Counted from the first letter of the stretch, positions 27,741-36,864 are shown. The stretch: DNA of 64,000 nucleotides from G963691835 sp963691835 (GCA_963691835.1 OY829383.1:1488001-1552000), one strand, 5' to 3'. The notes: generated from the sequence alone by a model not told the origin. Numbers and translations: made by a program.

Positions 27741-28498
27741 TGAGATCAGTCCACAGTTTTTTGATATACTTAACAGCGACTGCCTTAGTCGTACCCATCG
27801 CCCAGGCGGAACAGACACAGCCGATGCTCAATGATACTTTTGAGCAGGGCTTGGTCAGTAACCAATGGATGTTTGAGGCTGAAAAGATCGTCGAACCGCT
27901 CCGGGGTATGATTCCGCCCCATTGTCCGGCGTTCGTCAAGGTGCTTCAGGATGAATCCCTGTTCCGGGCGTCCGCGAGATGGCATATCAACTGGCATCCA
28001 GGCTCTTGTATTCTCTGGGCGTTCCAACAGCTTGCGCAGCCATTCAACCACAGCGACTTCCCGGTGGATGAGCCGATGATGTTGGTATGGGAACGGCTGG
28101 ATTGGCGACAGCATCCCTTTCGGCTCGGCGCGCATTGGGACCGCTTCGACAAGCCGGTCTATTTGAAGGATCTTGCCCGCGGGGTCGGCTTGGACTGGGT
28201 GTCGCCCTGGTGGACCGTGGGGGCCTGGTCGTTCAGTCTTACCATCCGCCCGAAAGGCCGGGAAAAGCTCCGTCGCTTTGCGTTTTACTACGGCATGGCC
28301 GATTGGACCGGCGACGGACGCGCAGATCTGTTGGTGGACTGGACCGAAGACTCGGTGGAAGGACGTTACGGCCTTTCCCGCAAGCTCCTGCTCGTCCGGG
28401 ACGGGCCTGATAGCGACGTCCGGGTGATCGACCACGTGGACTGGTTCATTGAGAACAAGGATCGCGTGCTGTCCAGCTTCGAGAAAGTGAAAGAATAG
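27740..28498 (+). CDS. Secreted protein of unknown function, first tandem copy
   Basis: 252 residues from the ATG at 27740, which shares one base with the muramidase stop (TGATG), so the two are coupled; a TTG one codon earlier is possible. A signal peptide (about residues 1-24, ending PIAQA) predicts a periplasmic or extracellular protein. Blocks shared with the next gene are PPxCP, DEPMxLVWxRLDWR, PVYLKD(L/I)ARGVG, ADWTGDGRADLL and LLLVRDGPDxDVR. The DWTGDGRADLL motif looks like a calcium-binding FG-GAP/VCBS loop. Two conserved cysteines could form a disulfide. Coupling to a muramidase suggests an immunity or inhibitor role, but no family is recognised. Confidence 0.75.
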   Translation: MRSVHSFLIYLTATALVVPIAQAEQTQPMLNDTFEQGLVSNQWMFEAEKIVEPLRGMIPPHCPAFVKVLQDESLFRASARWHINWHPGSCILWAFQQLAQPFNHSDFPVDEPMMLVWERLDWRQHPFRLGAHWDRFDKPVYLKDLARGVGLDWVSPWWTVGAWSFSLTIRPKGREKLRRFAFYYGMADWTGDGRADLLVDWTEDSVEGRYGLSRKLLLVRDGPDSDVRVIDHVDWFIENKDRVLSSFEKVKE

Positions 28499-28502
28499 CC
28501 AG

Positions 28503-29297
28503 GTGCCAATCTTACCAGCCATGAGGAGAGGTGGGACCGTTGTCCGGATGTTCGGTGCCGCGATGATCGCGCTTTTGATGGTGCGGCAGGTCGGGGCGGA
28601 AGAAACACTCCCCATATTGAACGAATATTATATTAAAGAAATGAAATACAATGAAGAGTGGGAACGCGCAGGCGAGCTTGAGGAGAAGTGGGCGGATCTG
28701 GTGCCGCCGGAATGCCCGGGGATCGTCGCGATGATACACGATCCGGACCGTCTTCGGGATCAGTCCAGCAATTCCGAGTTCGTAGGGTTGAGACCCTGCC
28801 TTCTGTACGTGTTTCACAAACTGGCCGAACCATTCACCCAGGACGACTTCCCGAAGGATGAGCCGATGCTTCTCGTATGGCGTCGGTTGGACTGGCGCCA
28901 TTTCCCCCATCGAATGGGGAAACACTGGGACCTGTTAGAGAGCCCGGTCTACCTGAAGGACATCGCGCGGGGCGTCGGTTTCAGAAAGATGAATCCGCGT
29001 TGGGGGCGTGGTCCCCTCCGGTTCTACATGACGGTGGATCCCAAATTGGGACCGAACCGGACCTGGAGCTCGGAATTCTACGGTCGCGCGGATTGGACCG
29101 GCGACGGGCGTGCCGATCTGCTGATCAGCTGGGATGACACCGGGATGCCCGGCACGTGGGATAGAATCGTCATTTCCCGGATGCTGCTTCTCGTCCGCGA
29201 CGGGCCGGACGGAGATGTGCGGGCCATCGACTATGCGGACTGGTTCCTCGAGAACAAAGAACGCGTTCTCGCGGCTTTCACTGATGCCGACCGGTAG
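28503..29297 (+). CDS. Secreted protein of unknown function, second tandem copy
   Basis: 264 residues from a GTG four bases after the previous gene; an ATG at 28521 would trim six residues, and an ATG at 28548 would give the shortest signal peptide. The N-terminus carries a signal peptide ending near VGA. It is a diverged paralogue of 27740-28498 with the same order of blocks (PPECP, DEPMLLVWRRLDWR, PVYLKDIARGVG, ADWTGDGRADLL, LLLVRDGPDGDVR, ENKERVL). About half the residues match by eye in the C-terminal 170. The two copies differ most in their N-terminal 60 residues, which could reflect different targets. Confidence 0.75.
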   Translation: MPILPAMRRGGTVVRMFGAAMIALLMVRQVGAEETLPILNEYYIKEMKYNEEWERAGELEEKWADLVPPECPGIVAMIHDPDRLRDQSSNSEFVGLRPCLLYVFHKLAEPFTQDDFPKDEPMLLVWRRLDWRHFPHRMGKHWDLLESPVYLKDIARGVGFRKMNPRWGRGPLRFYMTVDPKLGPNRTWSSEFYGRADWTGDGRADLLISWDDTGMPGTWDRIVISRMLLLVRDGPDGDVRAIDYADWFLENKERVLAAFTDADR

Positions 29298-29511
29298 CAG
29301 GAAATCTCCGGTCGGCCTCCTCCGTCCCTCGGGCGGGTGGCGTTAACGCCGTCGGAATGGGCGGCTAATGGCCGAGCATACACCCATCGCAGTGGAGGAG
29401 GGCGGCGTCTCGTGCATGGCTGAGTCGCGCCAAAGGCATTGGGGTTTTTCAAGGCCGAAGCACATTTTGGTTTGACTGGCCGAGAACGGCAAACCTCCAG
29501 AGAGATACATC

Positions 29512-30453
29512 ATGGCTTCCCTCGCCACACGAGCATCGCTCGTCCGCTTTCCAGCACAAGCCGGAGAGTTCGGACAGGCGCGTGGCATCCTGCTCCAGCT
29601 TACCGCCGTCGTCTTCTTCGCCCTGATGGGCGCCACCGCAAAAGCCATGGGAGAGGGGTACGGCACCGCCCAGGTCGTCTTCTTCCGATGCTGGCCTGCA
29701 CTGATCCCCCTGCTGCTGTATCTCCCGAGCCAAGGCGGCTTCTCCGCTCTCAAGACCAAGCGCCCGCAACTCCAGGCCTTCCGGTCGATCGCGGGCGTCA
29801 TCGCCATGCTGTGCGGCTTCTACGCCCTGTCCCAGATGGCCTATGCCGACTATGTCTCGCTGTCCTACAGCGCCCCGCTGTTCGGGACGATCTTCGCCAT
29901 TATCCTTCTGCGGGAGCAGGTGGGCTGGCGCCGGATCAGCGCGATCGCCGTGGGCTTCGTCGGCATTCTGCTGGTCGTCGGCCCCTCCAGCGACACCTTC
30001 CAGCCGGTGGCGATTTTCGGTCTCGCGACCGCCGTCATCTACGGCATGGTGATGGTCGCGATGCGGAAGCTCGGCTCCTCCGACAGCTCGGCGGCGACCA
30101 ACTTCTACTTCACCATGACGTGCCTCGTGGTCAGCGGCGGCCTTGCCATCTTCGACTGGAAGACGCCCACGGTTGAGGACTTTTTCTGGCTGAGCCTGAT
30201 CGGCATCTTGGGCGGCATCGCCCAGCTTCTGATGACGGAGGCGTACCGGCACGCGCCCACATCCGTGATCGCGCCGTTCGACTACACGGGCATGGTCTGG
30301 GCCATCGTCATCGGCTTCATCGTCTTTGATCAGTTCCCCACGGTTCAGGTGCTGATCGGCACGGCGGTGATCTGTGGCTCCGGCCTCTTCATCCTGCATC
30401 GGGAAATCACGCTTGGTGTGAAGAAGCCCAAGGTGAAGCGCACCAGCCTTTAA
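29512..30453 (+). CDS. DMT-superfamily transporter (EamA family)
   Basis: 313 residues, ATG with AGAGAG upstream. It has ten predicted membrane helices arranged as two EamA repeats, beginning GILLQLTAVVFFALMGATAKAMGEG and with the second repeat near FFWLSLIGILGGIAQLLMTEAYRHAPTSVIAPFDYTG. The latter stretch is typical of the S-adenosylmethionine/amino-acid exporter branch. It probably exports a metabolite or drug across the inner membrane. The substrate is unknown. It stands alone, ending 21 bases from the convergent sortase gene. Confidence 0.9.
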   Translation: MASLATRASLVRFPAQAGEFGQARGILLQLTAVVFFALMGATAKAMGEGYGTAQVVFFRCWPALIPLLLYLPSQGGFSALKTKRPQLQAFRSIAGVIAMLCGFYALSQMAYADYVSLSYSAPLFGTIFAIILLREQVGWRRISAIAVGFVGILLVVGPSSDTFQPVAIFGLATAVIYGMVMVAMRKLGSSDSSAATNFYFTMTCLVVSGGLAIFDWKTPTVEDFFWLSLIGILGGIAQLLMTEAYRHAPTSVIAPFDYTGMVWAIVIGFIVFDQFPTVQVLIGTAVICGSGLFILHREITLGVKKPKVKRTSL

Positions 30454-30474
30454 GAACCAGAGGTCCGGCAGGTC

Positions 30475-31053
30475 TCATCCAGGCGTGAGGAGATCGGCCA
30501 GGACCACGAACCGCTCAGGCCCGGGCGTGGTGCTGTCAAAGGGCCAGCAGGTGACGAGCGCGAGGCGGTTTCCGGGCGCGTCGGCATAGAGGCCGGACGC
30601 GTCCGCATCCACCACCTTCATTTCGGTGACCTCGAAGACCCGGAGACGCCCGTCTCCGCCCGTCACCTCGATGCGGTCTCCGGCCCGCACCTCCTTCAGG
30701 AACGCGAAATGCGTGTCCCGATGGGCGGCGAGAACGGAGAGACCACCCTGCCCGGGCAAGGGCGTGTTCTCCATCCGGCCGGGACCGAACGCCATCGCCT
30801 CCCCGCTGACCCCGTCCAGAACGATCGCCGTCACGCCAAGGCGCGGGACCGCAACCGAGAGAACCGGCCGGATGTCCGCCCATGGCCAGGGTGCGGCATC
30901 GTCGGCGCCGAGAAGGGTGTCGGACCACGCCCGCTCTAACAGCACCTGGGCGACCGCGGCCTTGGTGTAGGTCCAACCGCCCAGGCCCATCAGGGCGAGA
31001 CCGAGCCCGGCGCACATGCCGGGCACGATCCAGGATCGCCGCAACGGCCTCAT
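30475..31053 (-). CDS. Class GN sortase
   Basis: 192 residues from the ATG at 31053, which overlaps the stop of the upstream VIT/VWA gene as ATGA. One N-terminal membrane helix (about 10-30) is followed by the sortase beta-barrel. The catalytic triad is intact: His111 in AAHRDTHF, Cys169 in ALVTCWPF and Arg181 in PERFVV. Class GN enzymes are the Gram-negative sortases that process a single neighbouring target protein with an LPxTG-like tail. Here that target is the coupled upstream gene. It probably acts on the periplasmic face of the inner membrane. Confidence 0.92.
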   Translation of the reverse strand: MRPLRRSWIVPGMCAGLGLALMGLGGWTYTKAAVAQVLLERAWSDTLLGADDAAPWPWADIRPVLSVAVPRLGVTAIVLDGVSGEAMAFGPGRMENTPLPGQGGLSVLAAHRDTHFAFLKEVRAGDRIEVTGGDGRLRVFEVTEMKVVDADASGLYADAPGNRLALVTCWPFDSTTPGPERFVVLADLLTPG

Positions 31054-33374
31054 GCCACTTTCCGCCGATCGCGAAACCACTGGAAGATCAGCCAGAACAA
31101 CGCCATCACAACCAGCGACAGACCGGCCCAGAGTTTCAATTCCGCCATCGTCGCTGTTTGGGGCAACGACAGGCTCGACCGGCCGCTGACGGAGGGAGAT
31201 GCCAAAGGCTCGGTCGACGCCTTCAGACTGGCGACCGTCAATCCGAACGACGCTTCCCGTACCGCCGGATCGAGCCGAAGGCGGTCTTCGATCTCCTTTC
31301 CGAACACCTTGTCGAAATCCCATCCCTGGGGAAGGTTCAGCGGGACGTCGGTCGTTGCGACCGGCTCTTCCTGCGGCCTGCTTGGGGTGACGTCGACGGC
31401 GACCAGACTGGTCAATCGCGTGACGAGCCCATGGCTCAAGGCAACGTCCAGAATCTCCCCGTCAAGGACGTCCCTTTCCTGGAGCCCGCGCGCACGGAGG
31501 GTTTCGAGAGAGGCGATCTTCCGCCGTGCCCATGTCTTCGCGACCCCCTGCCCCACGGCAGCCTGATCCAGTGGCAGAGATGCCGTCCAAAGTGTGGTCC
31601 CGCGCCGGCCTGAAACGGTGATCTCACCCGAGGGCCGGTCCGTCTTGGCGGAAACGACCAGCGTCTCCCCCAGATGAAGGTCGGGCAGCGGGTTCGGCCA
31701 AGCTTCGACAGCGGTCCCGTCCGGCCAAGAGACCTTGAGGTCTGTAACCGCCGGATTCTCCAGGCGCTGGATCAAGGCCTGCATCCGCGCGCCAACTTGG
31801 TCGAGAGAGCCGATGATCGTGGCACTGCCCCGCCCGATCTCTGCCGCGCGGTTGACGAAGAAGGCGTTCGGCGCCGAGCCGATGCCGACCATGTGCACAC
31901 GGGCATCCCCGCGACCGGTCTCGATTGCTCGGAAAAGGCGGTCTTCGTCGCCGATCGACCCGTCCGTCAGGAAGACCACTTGCCGAATCAGATCTGGCGA
32001 CTGTCCACCCGTGCTGAGAGCGGCTTCGACCGCCCCAAGCATTTCGGTGCCGCCTTCCGCCTCAAGCGCCAGGACCGCGCGGCGCACGGCGTCGACTGTC
32101 TCTGCCGTCGCCGGCATGGGTTTGGGGAAGAGGGTCCGGGTCTCGCTCGCGAACCGGATCAGATTGACTTTGTCCTTTGGCCTGAGACGGTCCATCGCAC
32201 GGACGAGACTCTCCTTCGCCTGCTCAATCGATCCGCCCGCCATCGACCCGGAGGTATCCACGACAAAGGTCACTTCCCGCGCCGGAGCCGGACCGACGCT
32301 CTCCGTCGGCGGGGTCAGCATCATCAGATGGTAGCTCTCCCCGTCCATCATTTCGGAGAACAAGGCCGCGTTCGGCGCGGTGCCCTGGGCGGGACGCCAG
32401 ACCAGCTCGAAGTCCCGGTCTGCGGGGACGGGTCCATCCGCCAGCACGACCGTCACCGCGCCGTTCGGCCGCTCAGTGACAGTGATCCCGTGATGGCTCG
32501 AGATGACATCGCCCAAGGGGAAACCCGCATCCAGGTTGACCGTCAGGGTAACCGGATTTGTTTCTCCGGCCTTCGGGTGCAGGACTGGTGGCGAAATCCG
32601 ATCCCGGTCGGGAACTGGGTCGGGAACTGGGTCCGCCATCCCCCAACCTTCCGCACCCGCGCGGATCTGAACCTGCCGCACGGCCTCAATCGGGTGATAG
32701 CGGGGTGCGACAACCAAAGGCACGCGGAGAGAGAAAGCGCCGTCTTTGTAAACAGGAGTGTGCTGGTAGCCGATCTGTACGACCACGGTCTCACCGGGTC
32801 CGATGTTGGCGACCGAGTTGGTGAAGATGTTGGGGCGCTCTTGCTCGACAAGGCTGGCTTTCTTGCCTTCTATCTTGGCGGCCTCATACCGCTTGCGTGC
32901 GGCCTCCCGCTCCTCAAGGACGCCCTCCATCAGCCGGTCACCGATCTTCATACGCAATGTGTCAACGGCCGAGCCGTCAACCAGGGGGAAGACGTAGACA
33001 CCTTCCACCCACTTGTCGCTTGGGTTCAGGAAACGTTGGGTGACGGTCGCCCGGGCCACCGGGCCGTTGACGGCGATCTCCACATTCGTTGCGACACGGG
33101 GGGCTTCGACGAACTTTCCGGGATCCTCCGACCGCAGCATCAGAGAGCCGGTGGTCGCCTGGTTGGGCGAGGTCAGCCGGGGGACGAATCCTGTGAGGGA
33201 AGCAGGCAGGGTCGTCCTTTTCTGAAAGCCGGTTTCAGCAGATAGGCCGCCCGCGGGTACCGCAACAGCCACAGCGACGGCAACAATCCAGGAGCCGAGA
33301 CAAATCGCCGAAACACGGGCGTGTCTTGAGGCCTTACCGCGTCTGGTAGCCGGTGAAGCAATGCTGATGGCCAT
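31050..33374 (-). CDS. Marine proteobacterial sortase target protein (VIT and VWA domains)
   Basis: 774 residues from the ATG at 33374, with GGAGG seven bases upstream (a GTG one codon earlier is less likely). After a signal peptide (to about residue 47) come a VIT domain (about 70-200, ATVTQRFLNPSDKWVEGVYVFPL), a VWA domain with the MIDAS motif DTSGSM, and a C-terminal sorting tail. The tail starts with LPQTA at residue 737, followed by a hydrophobic helix and RDRRKVA. This is the substrate of the class GN sortase encoded directly downstream. The VIT/VWA pair resembles inter-alpha-trypsin inhibitor heavy chains. Its role is probably surface binding; the ligand is unknown. Confidence 0.92.
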   Translation of the reverse strand: MAISIASPATRRGKASRHARVSAICLGSWIVAVAVAVAVPAGGLSAETGFQKRTTLPASLTGFVPRLTSPNQATTGSLMLRSEDPGKFVEAPRVATNVEIAVNGPVARATVTQRFLNPSDKWVEGVYVFPLVDGSAVDTLRMKIGDRLMEGVLEEREAARKRYEAAKIEGKKASLVEQERPNIFTNSVANIGPGETVVVQIGYQHTPVYKDGAFSLRVPLVVAPRYHPIEAVRQVQIRAGAEGWGMADPVPDPVPDRDRISPPVLHPKAGETNPVTLTVNLDAGFPLGDVISSHHGITVTERPNGAVTVVLADGPVPADRDFELVWRPAQGTAPNAALFSEMMDGESYHLMMLTPPTESVGPAPAREVTFVVDTSGSMAGGSIEQAKESLVRAMDRLRPKDKVNLIRFASETRTLFPKPMPATAETVDAVRRAVLALEAEGGTEMLGAVEAALSTGGQSPDLIRQVVFLTDGSIGDEDRLFRAIETGRGDARVHMVGIGSAPNAFFVNRAAEIGRGSATIIGSLDQVGARMQALIQRLENPAVTDLKVSWPDGTAVEAWPNPLPDLHLGETLVVSAKTDRPSGEITVSGRRGTTLWTASLPLDQAAVGQGVAKTWARRKIASLETLRARGLQERDVLDGEILDVALSHGLVTRLTSLVAVDVTPSRPQEEPVATTDVPLNLPQGWDFDKVFGKEIEDRLRLDPAVREASFGLTVASLKASTEPLASPSVSGRSSLSLPQTATMAELKLWAGLSLVVMALFWLIFQWFRDRRKVA

Positions 33375-33601
33375 CACGTTCCCTCCCTTTTCTCGCGATG
33401 AAGTCGGGAGAGGCTGCGCGGGAACTCAGACGTGAGCGCGGAGAGGAAAAGGCAATCCATGACCGTGATGGGGCAAGGGTGCCGCATTGTGGCCGCGGGA
33501 CGGCCGGAACGCCCAGGGGGATCGCACGGCGGGAGGGGCTGGACCCGGACTGACGGGCGGTCTAGGAAACCTGAAATCAGTCCATCACCCGAAGGATCGT
33601 C

Positions 33602-34099
33602 ATGCCGACCCCATCGAACGCTGTCATTCGCGACGCACGCACCGGAGATGCGGCGGTGGTCCACGGCTTCGCTGTCTCCCTTGCCGAGGTCCAGGGCCAG
33701 CGGCATCTGGTGACGTCAACGGTTGAGGACATGGCACGGGATGGACTCCGCCCGGGCGGCGCGTTCGAAGCTCTGTTAGCGGAGGTAGAGGGGAAGGCCG
33801 TCGGCTTCGCGCTGTTCTTCTTCAAGTATTCGACCTGGGCGGGCAAACCGGTCCTCTATGTGGAAGACCTCTTCGTCGACGAGAGCATGCGCGGCTCCGG
33901 GCTGGGCGCGAAGCTGATGGCGCGGCTTAGCCGGACCGCACTCGAGCGGGGTTGCGAGCGCCTCGAACTGCTGGTGGCGGAGGAGAACACCGCCCGCAGG
34001 TTCTACGAATCCCTTGGCCTTGTCCGACACAATACTTGGCTGCCTTATACGATCTACGGCCCGCCGCTTCAGGCTTTGGCGGACCGCGATACCGCATGA
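33602..34099 (+). CDS. GNAT-family N-acetyltransferase
   Basis: 165 residues. The GNAT fold is evident: IRDARTGDAAVVHGF at the start, GFALFFFKYSTWAGKPVLYVEDLFVDESMRG in the central sheet, and the acetyl-CoA loop RGSGLGAKLMARL (R/Q-x-x-G-x-G). The tail ENTARRFYESLGLVRHNTWLPYTI resembles diamine or aminoglycoside-type acetyltransferases that act on small amines. The stop overlaps the glucokinase start as ATGA, so the two are cotranscribed. The true acceptor is unknown. Confidence 0.9.
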   Translation: MPTPSNAVIRDARTGDAAVVHGFAVSLAEVQGQRHLVTSTVEDMARDGLRPGGAFEALLAEVEGKAVGFALFFFKYSTWAGKPVLYVEDLFVDESMRGSGLGAKLMARLSRTALERGCERLELLVAEENTARRFYESLGLVRHNTWLPYTIYGPPLQALADRDTA

Positions 34100-35067
34100 C
34101 CGATAGAGAGGACGATGCGCCGGTAATCCTCGCGGATTTTGGCGGCACGAACATCCGATGTGCCTTGGCGGAACGCGGCGCCTTGGGCCTGTCCCACACT
34201 CTGGCGGCCGACCGGTTCAGCACTTTCTGCGAGGCCTTGGAGGGTGTTTGCGAGACTCTGGCGCCGCGCCGGAGACCTCGCGCCGCCCGCCTCGCCGTCG
34301 CAGGGCCTCCCGACCGCGAGACCATGACCTTCACCAACCTGGACTGGCCGCCCGAGCCGGTCGACGCGCTGAGGCTTCGTTTGGGGTTGGAGCGCCTCTC
34401 GCTGGTGAATGACTTCGCCGGTCTGGCGCACGCTCTGCCGCATCTTGGGGGTGCGGATCTCCGGTCGATCGGCGGGGGTATCCGGCGGCCGGGGAAACCG
34501 ATGGCGGTTCTGGGGCCCGGAACCGGCCTGGGTGTCGGTGGGCTGATCCCGGCTGGGGAAACGGGCGAGGGTAAATGGCTTCCGGTCCCCGGAGAGGGAG
34601 GACACGCGACGCTGGGAGCCCGGACGGATACTGAGGCACGGTTGCTGGCGATCCTTGGGGAGCGTTACGTCCATGTCTCCGCTGAGCGGGTGTTGTCGGG
34701 ACCGGGATTGTCGGCCCTGCATGACACCGTTCGGGAAAAGGCGGGATTGCCGGTACTCAACCAGGATGCGGCGGGCGTTGTAGAGCTTGCGCGAGGCGGT
34801 GACGGGACAGCCCTCCAGACCCTCGATCACTTCGCCGATTTCCTGGGCACCGTCGCCGCCGACGTGGCACTGACCTATGGGGCAACGGGCGGGCTGTTCC
34901 TCGCAGGCGGTGTGATCCCGAACATGGGGGAGCTGTTCCCGGCCGCCAGGTTCCGGGAACGGTTTTCTGACAAGGGCCGTTTCTCGGATTACTGCGCCGA
35001 GATCGCCACCCTTCTCATCACCCGCGACGACGCGGCGTTGATCGGACTTGCGCACATCGACGGCTGA
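34096..35067 (+). CDS. glk: Glucokinase
   Basis: 323 residues from the ATG at 34096, overlapping the acetyltransferase stop; a longer frame to 33952 is a shadow. The bacterial Glk fold begins with the phosphate-1 motif VILADFGGTNIRCALAE, then NLDWPPEP, VNDFAGLAHALPHL with the catalytic Asp, GPGTGLGVGGLIP for the adenosine/phosphate-2 region, and PGEGGHATLGAR for glucose binding. It phosphorylates glucose with ATP in the cytoplasm, feeding the Entner-Doudoroff route used by many alphaproteobacteria. Length is standard. Confidence 0.93.
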   Translation: MTDREDDAPVILADFGGTNIRCALAERGALGLSHTLAADRFSTFCEALEGVCETLAPRRRPRAARLAVAGPPDRETMTFTNLDWPPEPVDALRLRLGLERLSLVNDFAGLAHALPHLGGADLRSIGGGIRRPGKPMAVLGPGTGLGVGGLIPAGETGEGKWLPVPGEGGHATLGARTDTEARLLAILGERYVHVSAERVLSGPGLSALHDTVREKAGLPVLNQDAAGVVELARGGDGTALQTLDHFADFLGTVAADVALTYGATGGLFLAGGVIPNMGELFPAARFRERFSDKGRFSDYCAEIATLLITRDDAALIGLAHIDG

Positions 35068-35109
35068 GCTGTTGCCTGAACCTGGCGACAGGGCTTTACG
35101 ATCTCAAAT

Positions 35110-35124
35110 GTTCTTGTTATGTTC
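35110..35124 (+). promoter_or_regulatory. LexA (SOS) box upstream of imuB
   Basis: GTTC-TTGTTAT-GTTC exactly fits the alphaproteobacterial LexA site GTTC-N7-GTTC. It lies 37 bases before the chosen imuB start. An ATG inside the box (35119) opens a longer imuB frame but would lie within the operator, which argues for the ATG at 35161. Repression here should put imuB and dnaE2 under DNA-damage control. Confidence 0.88.
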
Positions 35125-35160
35125 TCATCCATCGAACAACCGTACGGGCGGGAGCGCGTC

Positions 35161-36864
35161 ATGGGTGATCCAAGGGCAAAAGGGGTTGAGAGGCGGCCGG
35201 AACGCGGCACGCCCCATGATCAGAAAACGGCCGACCGCCGGTTCCTGTCCGTATGGCTGCCGCACTTCTCGGTGGAACGGATGCGGGCACTGGATGCTGG
35301 GGCAGGTGCTGGGGCGGATGCTGGAGCTGATCGGAGCCGACCCGCCGTTGTGGTACGGGAAGAGCGGGGCCGCCGGGTGCTGGCCGGGCTCGACCGGAAC
35401 GCGGCGGCGCGGGGGCTCACCGCCGGTCAGGGACTGGCCGACGTCCGGGCCCTGGATCCGGACCTGTCGGTTCTGGAGGCCGATCCCGACGGCGACCGGA
35501 AGGCACTCGACAGGCTCGCCCGCTGGGCCGTGCGGTGGACCCCTTCGGTCACCATCGATCTCCCCTCCTGTGAGACGGGGGAGGCCGGGCTCCGGCTCGA
35601 CACCACAGGAACCGATCATCTCTTCGGCGGGGAACAGGCTTTGGTGGCGGAGGTGGTTGACCGCCTTGCCCGCCTCGGCTTCACCGCCCGCGCGGCCCTG
35701 GCCGGCACCGCGGGCGCATCCTGGGCGCTCGCCCGGTTCGCACCGGGTGGCCGTACCCTGGTCGTGCCCCCGGGGCAGGAGCGGGCGCGGCTCGCCGGGT
35801 TGCCCCTCTCAGCCCTTCGTCTGCCCGCCGCCGTGGTTGAGGGGTTGGAGCGGGTCGGCATCCGCCGCATCGATGCCCTAGACCGCCTTCCCCGCGCGCC
35901 GCTCGTCGCCCGCTTCGGTCCGGTTGTCACCCAGCGTCTCGATCAGGCTCTGGCCCGGCTGCCGGAGCCGTCGTCGCCGCTCCCGCCAACCCCACCCCAC
36001 CGGGTCCGGCTGGGTTTCCCCGAGCCGATCCTGCATCCCGACGATCTTCTCCGCACGATCCGCCGGCTGCTGGACAGGCTCGGGGAGCGGCTGGCGCGGG
36101 AACAGGCCGGAACGCGATCGGTCCGCGTCGGCTTCTGGCGCGTGGATGGCGAGGTGCGTGAGATCGCCGTCCGTACGGCCCGGCCGACCCGGGATGCCGC
36201 CGTGCTCTCCCGCCTGCTGGAGGAGAAGCTCGGTTTCCTTGATCCCGGACTTGGGATCGACATGGCGATCCTGGAGGCGTCACCGACCGAAACCCTCGGC
36301 GCCGCCCAGACGGGCCTTGCCGAGGAGGCCGCTGCCCGTGCTGAGGCGGAGGTCGCAGGCCTGACGGACCGGCTGATCAACCGCCTGGGACCGGAAGCGG
36401 TGACCCGTCTCTCCCCCGTCGCCAGCCGTTTGCCGGAGCGCGCGGAGCGGCCCGTCTCCATCACAATCGAGACCGCCCGAAAGACGACGATACAGACTAA
36501 GGCCTCGGTCTCCCCCAGCCACCGTCCTCCCGTCGCGGCCCGGCCGATCCGGCTTCTCTCCCGGCCGGAACGGATCGAGGCGACGGCGCTGCTGCCCGAC
36601 CATCCCCCGGTCCGGTTCCGCTGGCGGGGGGCCGATCACCGGGTGGCCCGGGCTGCCTGGCCAGAGCGCATCGCGCCCGAGTGGTGGCGGGCGGGCCTCT
36701 CATCCACCAGCACTGAGAGGCCGGACGAGGAGAGCAGCACCCGGTCGACCCGGGACTATTTCCGGGTCGAGGACGGAACGGGCCGCCGGTGGTGGTTGTT
36801 CCGGGAAGGGTTGGCGGAACGGGGCGAGGCGCCGGTCTGGTATCTCCACGGCCTGTTTGCGTGA
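35161..36864 (+). CDS. imuB: ImuB, inactive Y-family polymerase-like mutasome protein
   Basis: 567 residues from the ATG at 35161 with GGGAG seven bases upstream. It has the ImuB layout: RRFLSVWLPHFSVERM at the start, LDTTGTDHLFGGEQAL in the palm, a helix-hairpin-helix region (GIRRIDALDRLPRAPLVARFG), a little-finger domain, and the distinctive C-terminal DYFRVEDGTGRRWWLFREG...WYLHGLFA. ImuB is a non-catalytic adaptor that links DnaE2 to the beta clamp in SOS mutagenesis. Here it directly follows the LexA box; the usual imuA is absent from this locus. DnaE2 starts 25 bases downstream. Confidence 0.93.
   Translation: MGDPRAKGVERRPERGTPHDQKTADRRFLSVWLPHFSVERMRALDAGAGAGADAGADRSRPAVVVREERGRRVLAGLDRNAAARGLTAGQGLADVRALDPDLSVLEADPDGDRKALDRLARWAVRWTPSVTIDLPSCETGEAGLRLDTTGTDHLFGGEQALVAEVVDRLARLGFTARAALAGTAGASWALARFAPGGRTLVVPPGQERARLAGLPLSALRLPAAVVEGLERVGIRRIDALDRLPRAPLVARFGPVVTQRLDQALARLPEPSSPLPPTPPHRVRLGFPEPILHPDDLLRTIRRLLDRLGERLAREQAGTRSVRVGFWRVDGEVREIAVRTARPTRDAAVLSRLLEEKLGFLDPGLGIDMAILEASPTETLGAAQTGLAEEAAARAEAEVAGLTDRLINRLGPEAVTRLSPVASRLPERAERPVSITIETARKTTIQTKASVSPSHRPPVAARPIRLLSRPERIEATALLPDHPPVRFRWRGADHRVARAAWPERIAPEWWRAGLSSTSTERPDEESSTRSTRDYFRVEDGTGRRWWLFREGLAERGEAPVWYLHGLFA

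Noticed and set aside
35119..35160. ATG at 35119 as the imuB start
   Set aside because: It lies inside the LexA box and lacks a ribosome site, whereas the ATG at 35161 has GGGAG at proper spacing.
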